Positions 24,690 to 34,399 of a stretch of 64,000 bases of DNA are shown here, piece after piece. The stretch comes from Isoetes taiwanensis. Its lineage: Eukaryota; Streptophyta; Lycopodiopsida; Isoetales; Isoetaceae. The translations under genes and the position numbers were made by a program. Position 1 is the first letter of the stretch; each line of letters begins with the position of its first letter. The notes beneath the pieces were generated by a model, which searched no databases, was not told the origin of the DNA, and saw only the letters and a program-made list of their open reading frames with translations. The stretch covers positions 10,852,413 to 10,916,412 of the forward strand of contig JAJEKV010000003.1 in assembly GCA_021234155.1 (NCBI GenBank), in the 5' to 3' direction.

Positions 24690-25355
24690 TGTTGGATTAA
24701 TCAAGAAAGACAATTCCTTTGCAAGGATGTAAATTCAACACAATGATTTCCTTGTACTTTCAGTCTAGCAATATTAAATCAATAAAACATCTTCAAGTAC
24801 AAAAGCATCTAGTATCAAGGAAGCCAAGTTATGGTCATTCATTCCTTGATATGCTAAAAATCATTTCATCACTTCTACTTCTAATCAATGAGTGCTTCCT
24901 AAGCTCAAAATATAGATAATAATAGTTTTAATTATTGAGAGCTCGACTTCATCAAACCCGGCACCCCTTGACGCTTTGATCTGATCAATACTTGATCCTA
25001 ACTTATTGTTCATCTTCTCATCATTACTATATATCTCTTGCACGACGGTTACGGCTAGATCCAAGTGACTCAGAATAGAAACCTCATCTGCATCTTATAT
25101 CCCACAGGCCAATGGAAGGAATATAAGCGTTTCCATCAAGCACATAAAGCACATAAAAGCACTTATATACATAAAGCACATAAAGCACTTATATACATAA
25201 AGCCACCGCTTCAATACGAATCTTCAACTCAGAAGACCCGATTACAACCCTCACGCCACGCTTCTCATAGGTTGTTCTTGTAGCTACAATATATTCACTG
25301 CCACTGCTTCTCATGAATATAAGATGCATATAATATAACCTGATACACACTAACA
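24690..25355 (-). mobile_element. Copia-2 3' LTR
   Basis: This is a 666-bp LTR with ends TGTTGG..CTAACA on the plus strand. The target duplication TTCCA lies before it (24685-24689) and after the other LTR (30151-30155). The next bases read AAGGAGGA on the minus strand, a polypurine tract. The internal motif CATAAAGCACATAAAGCACTT is imperfectly repeated in both LTRs. Confidence 0.95.
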
Positions 25356-25394
25356 TCCTCCTTCATGTTATATTTATATGCATCATTTTCTCCT

Positions 25395-28300
25395 TCAAAT
25401 AGTTAAATCTTTTCTCTCGCGGGAGACTTGGTAAGAATGTCTCGCTAATTGTTCTTCTGTATTTACATATTCCATGGTTACCAAATTCTTCTTGACCACA
25501 TCTCTAATAAAATGCATTTCCAGTTCTATATGTTTACTCCTTTCATGTAGAACTGGGTTTTTGGACAGTGCTATGCAGTTTGTTTTTTGCATTTCCAGGA
25601 TATAGGTGCTTCTCCTAACATAACTAAATATCCTGAAGTTGACTTTCTTGTATCTACATCTCCACCCCAATCAGCATCACAAAACCCTTCCAATGTTAGG
25701 TTCCCTGTTGTATATCTGATTCCTTCTTCAACTGTTCCCTTTAAGTATCTCAGGACTCTTTTTGCAGCAGTCCAATGCTCCCTGCCAGGGTCAGTGTTAT
25801 ACCTACTCAAGATATTAACACTATGTGCAATGTCAGGTCTTGTGCAATTAGCTACATATGCTAAACATCCAACCAAGGACCTATAGGGCACTGCTAGCAT
25901 CTCCTTTCTTTCAACCTCATTCTGTGGACACATGCTTATGACTAGGTACAGCAGGAGTATTGCAGATTTTACAGTCTTGCATATTAAATTTTTTTAACAT
26001 TCCAAGTATTTGTTTCTTTTGAGTAAGGGTTATCATACCTTCTGCTCGATTTCTGCTCATTTCAACTCCAAGAAAATTCTTCAATTCCCCCAAGTCAGTC
26101 ATCTCAAGCTCTTTGCACATATTTAAGCATCTTGTTCCCTTTGCTATATTATCATCAACATATAATGCTATTATACACCACTCTTCTTCATATTGGAATT
26201 TATATAAATTCCCATCATTATCCAATTTTATAAATTCATGCTCTCTTAGGTATCCATCCATACACTTATACCATTCTCGAGGAGATTGTTTTAGCCCATA
26301 TACTGCTCTATTGAGTTTCCACACCTTGTCCATCCCTTGTTCAAATCCTGGGGCCTGCTTCATGAAAATCTCTTCTTCTAATATGGCATTTAGAAATGCA
26401 GTTTTCACATCCATATGATGCACTTCTAAATTTTCTGCATTTGCTATTGCTAAGAGCATTCTAATGCTATTCATTTTAACCAAAGGAGAAAAGGTTTCAT
26501 CAAAGTCCTGACCTTTTTTCTGTGAAAACCCTTGGGCAACCAATCTGGCCTTGTATCTAGGTGTCTTTCCATCTATACCTGTTTTTATCCTAAACAGCCA
26601 TTTGTTACCTACAATATTTTTTCCATCAGGTCTGTCCACGAGTTCATAGGTGTTGGTATTATGAAATGACTTCATCTCCTCATTCATAGCATTTAGCCAT
26701 TTATCCCTCTCTGCTGAATCAAGCACATCTTCATATGTTTTTGGAATGTCTGGATCCAGATGTGCTAATATTTCAAACACATTATTTACTTATCCTTCCA
26801 CATTCTGAAGTCTCTTACTCTTACCTCGAGTTGTACGACCATGAATTGAGGGATCAATTCTTATGTCTGCTTGTTGTAGTTTCTCTACTTCAGTAATTCT
26901 TTTCTTTCTTTGAGGTAGGTCTGCATCATTTGATGTCTCAGGTTCTTCATTTATGATCTCTTGGTTTGGTATTTGCACATCTTCAGAATCTCCCACCTCT
27001 TCATTAACCTTTTCATCATTCCCTGCATTATTGACTCTATGATCATCTGCAATATCATCATCATCAATCAGCTTAATAGTAGGCACAGTTTTTCCAGTAT
27101 TATCATCATTGATTATGCTTTCAGCAATCTCGCTTTGTTTATTCACCTTGACTTGCACTTTATATACTTGAGATTCATCAAAGATTACATCTCTACTTAC
27201 CACTATCTTTCTAGTTCTCGGATTGTACAATCTAAATGCTTTAGACTGAGTGTCATATCCAACTAGATAAGTAATCTTGGCTCTATCATCCAATTTTTTT
27301 TCGAGCTCTTCAGGGAATGTGTGTGTAGGCCAAGCATCCATATATTCTTAGTTTGCCGTAATCTATGGTTTTTCACGACCATAGCATATCGAGGATTGCC
27401 CTTTTATGCTTCTTGAAGGCAAACTGTTTTTGAATCATGGTAGCTGTTTGAACAGCCTCTTCCCATAAAAAATTTGAAAGCCCTGATGATTTTAGCATAC
27501 TTCTTCTTGCATTAAGCGGTGTTCTATTCTTTCTTTTCGCAATTCCATTCTGTTGAGGAGAATACCTACATGTAAGCTGTCTTCTTATTCCTTTACGTTT
27601 GCAGTATTGTTTGAACTCTCCTGATAAGAATTCTCCACCTCTATCAGATCTCAAACACTTGATCTTCCTTCCAGTTTCAGTTTCTACTTCATTTACATAT
27701 TGTTTGAATGTGTCCATTGCCTTAGATTTTGTTTTCAAACAATAGATGTGAGTATGTCTGCTAAAATCATCAATTAGAGTCATAAAGTATCTTTTCCCAG
27801 ATAACCCTGTTATATTCATAGGTCCACACAAATCAGTGTGCACTAAATCCAACAACCCTTGTGATCTTTTATTAGATCTTCTAAACGGTAGCCGAGTATG
27901 TTTGCCAAGTGCACATCCCATACATACTGATTTTTCAAATTGGTTTAAATCTGCTTCTATAAACCCTTTCTTACACAATAATTCAATGATTTTAGAGTTT
28001 GCATGCCCAAGTCTCCCATGCCATGTATCAACTGATGGCAAGGTTACAAGATTCAGCTTAGTTGGTTGACAATGAATATTATCAAGACCAAATAGATTTC
28101 CAATTCTTCTTCCAATAAATTTCACTTTATTTTCATAAATCACATTACATTGCAGTCTTTCAAAAACAACCTTGTAACCAAGGTCTACTAGCTGAGCTAT
28201 GGAAATCAAATTCCTTACGAGACCAGGCACACATAATACTTTTTCTAGAACAATCTTCTTCCCTTGCAAATCAAACAATTCAAGCATTCCACTATCTGCT

Positions 28301-29454
28301 ATCTGCTTCAACTCTCCATTCCCAAACTGAACATGTCCTCTTACTTCTCCTTTGCAATTTTTCAGCAAGCATGAACTTGAGGCTACTGATTTTTCAGCTC
28401 CTGAATCTAGAATGAGAACATCTTTGTTATGAGTTTCTTTCCTTGAAAAGCAATTGTTTGAAATATTTACCTCTATATCTTCATCTAGCTCCTCCTCCTC
28501 AGATTCTTTAACCACATTCAAACTCAGATTATGTCTTCCTCCTTTGCTCTTGCTTTCAAAATATTTTCTGTCTTTTCCTTTATTTCTTTTTGGACTGGAA
28601 CACTTGTTTGCCATATGCCCCTTTCCCTCACAGTTATAGCACACTATTTCTTTATCTTGATTAGGACAGTTTATCTTCAAATGCCCATAACTGTTGCATT
28701 TAAAACATGGACCTATCTTCCCTTTGTCAAAGGATTTCTTACCTTTTTTCTTTCCAGCATACATAACTTCTGCCTCATCCTCCTCAGCATCTCTTCCCTG
28801 CTCAAACTCTGTACGAATCATCCTTATGGCATGTTCTTTGGACCTAGCAACATTTCTCAAAAGAGTAGCAAGATGTGCATTATGAGATACAGCCCTAGAG
28901 ATAGCTAGTAATTGATAATCCTCATTAAGAACAACCCATGCACCTTCAAGGTCAGCAATGATGGATTCAAACTTCTCTAGAAATTCTGTAATATTGTCCT
29001 TTTCATAAAGTTTTAACCTTCTTAATTGCTTCTCCAGAACATCTATTTGAGATGAGGATTTTATCTCATAGTTATCAATCATATATTTCCACATTTCTGC
29101 TGGAGACTTACCCCTTAGCTTCAATTTAATCACAGTACCAACCTTGTTGCTAATTATTGACTGAGCCTCCATAATCTTTGTTTTCTCATCTGCACTTGTT
29201 CTCAAGGTTGCACTCCTGCCAGCACTTGCCGTCTGTGCACCACCTGCAACAGAACTAGCACTAGCACTAGATCCTCCTGTGCCATTACCCCCTGAGCTAT
29301 TTATACCTGCTCCTGCACCAGTTGGATCACATAAATACCACAAATTCTCAAATTCCAATACCTCTTTTATACTTTGTTTCCACAATTGAAACCCACTATC
29401 TCCTTTGAATGTCTCTATGGAATTTAGAAGATTTGCACCAAATCTTGTCGACAT
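25395..29454 (-). pseudogene. Copia-2 gag-pol (broken)
   Basis: The polyprotein starts at ATG 29454 (MSTRFGANLLNSIETFKGD). Gag has the UBN2-type core and two zinc knuckles (CFKCNSYGHLKINC, CYNCEGKGHMANKC). Protease shows LDSGAEKSVAS. Integrase has WHGRLGH and CMGCALGKH, then LIDDFS and RSDRGGEF. The third catalytic position is Lys (NGIAKRKNRT where NGVVERKNRT is usual), so integrase would be inactive. RT (25917-26780) has VHHMDVKTAFLN and YVDDN; RNase H has DADWGGD. Frames are broken near 27360, 26785, 25925 and within RNase H near 25600. The LTRs are very similar, so the insertion looks fairly recent despite these breaks. Confidence 0.93.
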
Positions 29455-29474
29455 CCTGCACTTGGAATTTTTAA

Positions 29475-29487
29475 GGCTCTGATACCA
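29475..29487 (-). other. Copia-2 primer-binding site
   Basis: TGGTATCAGAGCC on the minus strand, one base inside the 5' LTR, is complementary to initiator tRNA-Met. Confidence 0.95.
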
Positions 29488-29488
29488 C

Positions 29489-30150
29489 TGTTGGATTAAT
29501 CAAGAAAGATAATTCCTTTGCAAGGATGTAAATTCAACACAATGATTTCCTTGTACTTTCAGTCTAGCAATATTAAATCAATAAAACATCTTCAAGTACA
29601 AAAGCATCTAGTATCAAGGAAGCCAAGTTATGGTCATTCATTCCTTGATATGCTAAAAATCATTTCATCACTTCTACTTCTAATCAATGAGTGCTTCCTA
29701 AGCTCAAAATATAGATAATAATAGTTTTAATTATTGAGAGCTCGACTTCATCAAACCCGGCACCCCTTGACGCTTTGATCTGATCAATACTTGATCCTAA
29801 CTTATTGTTCATCTTCTCATCATTACTATATATCTCTTGCACGACGGTTACGGCTAGATCCAAGTGACTCAGAATAGAAACCTCATCTGCATCTTATATC
29901 CCACAGGCCAACAGAAGGAATATAGCGTTTCCATCAAGCACATAAAGCACATAAAGCACTTATATACATAAAGCACATAAAGCACTTATATACATAAAGC
30001 CACTGCTTCAATACGAATCTTCAACCTGTAAGACCAGTACAACCTACTGCCACTGCTTCTCATAGGTTGTTCTTGTAGCTACAATATATTCACTGCCACT
30101 GCTTCTCATGAATATAAGATGCATATAATATAACCTGATACACACTAACA
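29489..30150 (-). mobile_element. Copia-2 5' LTR
   Basis: This 662-bp copy is nearly identical to 24690-25355. Differences cluster in the CATAAAGCA repeats and around 30025-30050. TTCCA follows at 30151-30155. Confidence 0.95.
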
Positions 30151-30207
30151 TTCCAAAAGACATGAATTCGAATTTTCTTTGTTCTTGTTTTGAAATGCTT
30201 CTCAATT

Positions 30208-30558
30208 TCATTTACTATTCCTTCTTACGGTCTTTATCAGATTTGATCTAGCATTATCAAAGATCCGAGTCGCTTCAGAAATTACCAAAGATCTTGCACT
30301 TACATATGGATTTTCTGCCATATTCACATGTCTCAACTGAGAGAAATTGCTCAAGTTTATCAAACTAGCTAATGCACTCAAATTGTTTGACGAAGCATCT
30401 AACATTTCCAAACTGCTCCATTTTTCAAAGACAAAAGAAATACTTCCATTAAAACGATTATTACTCAGCTTCAGTTCCTTGATACTTGCACAAGAGATGT
30501 TTGGAAGATCCCCTGTTAACTTAATGTAATCCAATCTAAGAATACTAAAAGAACCCAC
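30208..30558 (-). pseudogene. LRR receptor-like gene fragment carried by the MULE
   Basis: The 116-codon minus-strand frame reads as leucine-rich repeats of the plant receptor type: LTGDLP, IKELKLSNNRFNGSI, LEMLDASSNNLSAL and LRHVNMAENP, spaced about 24 residues apart. A full LRR receptor would have a signal peptide, many more repeats and usually a membrane segment and kinase, none of which is present. The fragment lies between copia-2 and the right MULE end, so it is probably captured host sequence. Whether it is expressed or fused cannot be seen. Confidence 0.75.
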
Positions 30559-31138
30559 TGACCATACTTTTTATGTGATTTCAATCCTGCGTGATTTCTT
30601 GGCACCTTACCTGCATTACAGCCTCGAAATTATACCCGAATGCCTAGCATACTACTGATTCCATGAACAGCACCCGTCCCACAGTATTTTTTCGAACCCT
30701 AGTTGCATCTCAATAATATAGTCATCATGTGGCAGCAAAAATCAAGAACTAGTTTGACACAAAACAATGAATCGGTAAATAAAAAGAGAGATGGAGCCAA
30801 CTGTGTTTACTTGCTGCCGTCACTACCGTTATGGCTAAACACGTGTACGTATAGATCAAAAGGGTAATTTCACAAATACACAAAAATTAGGGGCATTTTT
30901 GCAATTACGTGAAAATATAAAGGCATTTTTAGAAATTTCCCAAATAAAAAAGAAGATTAAACAATATTAGACAGTACTAAGTGGTGACTATGGAAGTGCC
31001 TTGGAAATGCATATATTACTTAATAGTCTACTTGTACACTCTAGAACTCTTGAACTTTTGAAGCATTAGATTACCACAGTCGTCGGATCTGTCGGTCCTA
31101 CAGATTAGCCCAGACCGTATGTTGGGGTCACAAGGCAC

Positions 31139-31648
31139 TGTGATGACCATACGGATATTCGTATCATACAAACATTATACTCGTATATATAAAAGATGGT
31201 CGTCACACGGATGCAAAAGGGTAGTTGCACAAAACAGGGTTTGGGGAACTCGCAACCTTCCAGTTGCGAGTCACACACCCTTGCCAAGTGCGCTACCAAT
31301 ATTTGTTGAAGACAACTCTTCACGTCTTCCTCATATCTGGACTATCTCCAGGAGGTTCTAGAATATTCTAGAACCTAAATGCATGCGCAACACTTGGCGC
31401 GATCTCATCCATTGGAGTGGCGCGATCCTGAGCGTTGGCCTAGATATATAAGGAGGCACCTCCTTCTTGTCGAACCATTCCTGTTCAACGCCAGTCTTGA
31501 GCCTTCTAGGCATCTGTGTCGTGTTCCTGCTTGCTTTCGGACCATTGTACTCTTGATTCCTGTTCATATATCAGATTCTTTGCCGAACTTGGCATATTTC
31601 TTCCGTATTTCTTGTGTATTTTCCTTGTTTTCGCGTAGGTTCATGACA
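31139..31648 (+). mobile_element. Chromovirus 5' LTR
   Basis: The LTR runs from TGTGATGACCATACGG to TTCATGACA and matches 8016-8491. GGCAC precedes it (31134-31138), matching the bases after the 3' LTR. TATATAA at 31445-31451 is a good TATA box. Position 31477, 32 nt downstream of its first T, begins ATTCCTGTTCAA, one mismatch from the 3' LTR version ATTCCGGTTCAA. Confidence 0.9.
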
Positions 31649-31680
31649 GTTTGAACCGGAATCCCTTACCGGTTCTTGTC
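31649..31680 (+). promoter_or_regulatory. Putative self-priming site and stem-loop after the 5' LTR
   Basis: No tRNA-Met site (TGGTATCAGAGC) follows this LTR. Instead TTGAACCGGAAT (31651-31662) is the exact reverse complement of ATTCCGGTTCAA in the LTR at 8352-8363, the expected first 12 nt of the transcript. A second pairing is possible between GAACCGG (31653-31659) and CCGGTTC (31669-31675). The layout resembles the Tf1/sushi group of Ty3/gypsy elements, in which the 5' end of the RNA folds back to prime reverse transcription. This is inferred from sequence only. Confidence 0.65.
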
Positions 31681-31729
31681 TGCTCTGATCCTAAGCATTG
31701 TTTTGCTCATATTTGGTGATTTTATATCT

Positions 31730-32990
31730 ATGGAGGAGGTTTCGACTTTATTACAGCAGGTCCAGCATCTTGTTCAAGTATGCCAGCAGCTGCAGTTGGA
31801 CAATAAAGAGCTTAAGAAACGTGTTGCTTCACATGAATCTGCTTCTAGCTCGGGATTGAGGCTATCAGAGCCTAAGATCAGCCTGCCAGAGAAGTTTGAT
31901 GGCACTCGGTCCAAGCTCCACGGTTTTTTGAATCAGATCGGGCTTGTGATTCAGCTCCATCCTCATAGATATCCCACGGCCTAGGAACAAGTTGGGTTGA
32001 TTGGTTCTCTCCTCATAGGGCCAGCTCTAAGTTGGTTTGCTCCTTTATTGGAGAAAGGAGCCCCAGAGTTGCAAGATTTTGTTGCTTTCACTGCAGAGCT
32101 CGAGGCATGCTTTGGAGACACCGATCGTCAGCGCACATCAGTCACAAAACTTTGCAATCTAAGGCAAGGCTCTCATCCAGCTGTAGTATATGCATCAGAA
32201 TTTCGTCAAATTGCAGTAGATACTGCCTGGGATGATGTTGCACTTCGAGATTATTTCCGAAGGGGGTTAACGAGAGGATGTGAAAGATATGTTGTTGTCT
32301 ATGGAGGATCCTCAAACTTTGGAAGAAGCTATAAGATTTGCAGTTCGATGTGATAATCGGCCCTTTGAACGTAGGCAAGAGAGACGTAGCCAGGTCTTCC
32401 CAATCACACAAGCGACTATAGCTACGTCCTTTCCGGTTTCATCTGTAGAATCCAGCAGGTCCGGACCTGAGCCTATGCAAATTGATTGGGCAGTTCGAGG
32501 ACCTTTATCTGCCGTCAAGAAGCAGCGTCGGAGAGAGGCTAATTTTTGCCTCTACTGTGGAGCAGCTGGCCATATTGCTCGTGGATGCCCTGTGAAGCGC
32601 CTAAATCAGTCGAAAAACTTCAGGAGCCGGTCCGAATAGTAGGAGTCTCTCGTCAGCTCGCCACCTTTTCTCAGACTCCTTCCACACTTCTTGACATGTT
32701 TATTCCATCAGATAAGGTCAGCAAGGCATTCTTCATCCCTATAACATTAAAATTAGAGGCTGGAAGATTGCAACTGTTGGCGCAACTTGATTGTGGTGCA
32801 AATGTTTGCTTTATGGATAGTGCGTTCGCCAGTAAGCACGCCATCCCTAGAAGCAAGATTGAGTATCCTGATTCTGTCGAAGTGATTGATGGACGGGAGA
32901 TTTCCTCGGATGCAGTCACAGAATGTACTGCGCCTCTTCAGGTTTTGTTTGAGCGAGTTTCATGTAGTATTTCCTTCAATCTCATCGCTA
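31730..32990 (+). pseudogene. Chromovirus block A: gag and N-terminal protease (broken)
   Basis: Gag starts at ATG 31730 (MEEVSTLLQQVQHLVQVC) with a coiled-coil-like leader. The retrotransposon gag core follows (ISLPEKFDG, AFTAELEACFGD, LRQGSHPAVVYASEFR), then a zinc knuckle CLYCGAAGHIARGC (32549-32590). A retropepsin follows with LLAQLDCGANVCFMD; the usual DSGA motif reads DCGA here. Similarity stops just after SISFNLIAS at about 32985, a few codons short of the VLGLP motif that opens block B at 23230 on the other strand. Breaks are a TAG at 31982-31984 and frameshifts near 32275 and 32610. Confidence 0.87.
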
Positions 32991-33044
32991 GCCTTCTTCC
33001 AACATCAAAATTTTCACATTTTTCTTCACATATACTAAGCTTGC

Positions 33045-33560
33045 ACAAAAATCGTTTCATTTTCAACACTGATAACCAGGTTTATTAGCATTTCTTTGAT
33101 TAACATGTATGCAAACAGAAGAAACATTAGATAAAAATTCATTTTTTCAGATTCTTCTGCCCAGCCTCAGCATCAAGCACCGCTCCGCTGTAGCTTACTA
33201 TGAACATGTCATTTTAAACTCTGATAACCAGTGCTTCTGGATGCATTTTAAGCTAAATTTCCTTGAGGTTGAAAAGTGTACTTGTAAACAGATTTGTCAA
33301 GGTCCTAACATAACATACTCTGCTTTGTCATGGCACATGACCTTAAGTTTGAATTTAGATCTTTGTAACTGGGTCCTGGTTTTGTTAAAGCAATTGCATA
33401 GACCTATGTCATACACTGATAATCAGCATTTCTTTGATTGACATGTGTGCAAAAAAACGAAACATTTGTTTTCATTTTGCCAGGTTGTCCTGCCGGGCCT
33501 CAGCATCAAGCACCGCTCTGCTGCAGCTTATTATTTTTGATAGGTAATGTCATGTCATGT
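33045..33560 (+). repeat. Diverged tandem duplication with an exon-like core
   Basis: Two segments about 350 bp apart share ACTGATAACCAG, CATTTCTTTGATTRACATG and then a splice-acceptor-like CAG. A near-identical coding-like stretch follows: LLPSLSIKHRSAVAYY at 33150 and VLPGLSIKHRSAAAYY at 33485. The copies are diverged elsewhere. The shared protein segment suggests an old exon duplication. I do not recognise the gene, and neither copy continues into a clear downstream exon. Confidence 0.5.
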
Positions 33561-34253
33561 TAAACTCTAAAAACTAGCGTTTCTTGATGCAGTTAAAGAA
33601 TTTAGTCAACCACCTTAGCATAATTTGCTGCTATCTTCTTTATTAAAATGGGTGCCTCTTGGTTTTTGTGCCGGAATACCGCATGTTACGTCGTCTCGCT
33701 TATGTGTCCCCTTGCGAACCACTACAAATTTTGAATAGGCTGAACTCTTACAATCCTTTTACATGCTTTTATATATTCCTTTTCCGTTCCTGTGCAATAT
33801 TTGCTCCCATATCAAGGTGGTTTTCAGACTCAGGTTAGTGGATCTTGCATATTGTTTTTTTTTAGTTGCAAATGTTATAGTGCCATTACACAGTTTGTCT
33901 ACTATTTTGCACTACTGCACTGCATTGCATTATGGAGGCATCTCGAATTAATTACTACAAAAAAATATTTCCTTGAGGTAAGGCATTTTGTTTAAGAAAT
34001 TGAAAAATTATGGGCAAATCTTCTGTCATGTTTTAATCCATCTATCATTTTTTAATCATATACATACTCTCAGCTAATAGTATTGTTGCTTGCCTTTCAA
34101 TTCCTGGTTTGTGTTGTCCCATAGCAGCGGGATAAGTTTCTATTTTTAATTAAGAACAACGCAATTATCTTTGTCTTCGTGTTTCACACAAGTTCTCCTC
34201 AAATTTGAAAATCTTAAAATTTATATTGATGTGGCAGGCTTTTCTTTTGCAGG

Positions 34254-34394
34254 TGGCTATTATGGCATTGTTGTCCTTCCACTTCTATATGATAAAAACT
34301 GTGCTTGAACAACATGCAAAGGGTATTAACAAGGATTCAAGAATGTGTAAATTGTTGCATGACCTGTTCAGTTTGTTATTATTGCACAAGAAGG
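34254..34394 (+). other. Possible exon of an unrecognised gene
   Basis: After TTGCAG a frame of 47 codons is open up to AAG/GTAGAC. It would encode VAIMALLSFHFYMIKTVLEQ followed by a basic, leucine-rich stretch ending LLHDLFSLLLLHKK. Acceptor and donor contexts are plausible. No matching neighbour exons were found and no family is recognised. Confidence 0.25.
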
Positions 34395-34399
34395 TAGAC

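Larger units (their letters stand above)
24329..30941. mobile_element. Mutator-like element (Pack-MULE) interrupted by copia-2
   Basis: Terminal inverted repeats of nearly 90 bp begin GGGAAATTTCTAAAAATGCC at 24329 and, reverse-complemented, at 30941. They remain alignable to about 24417 and 30855. Both ends are bordered by the same 9 bp, AAATAAAAA (24320-24328 and 30942-30950), the duplication length typical of Mutator-like elements. Without the 5.46-kb copia-2 the element would be about 1.15 kb. No transposase is encoded. The interior carries a fragment of an LRR gene (30208-30558), so it fits the Pack-MULE type of non-autonomous element that captures host sequence. Confidence 0.88.
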
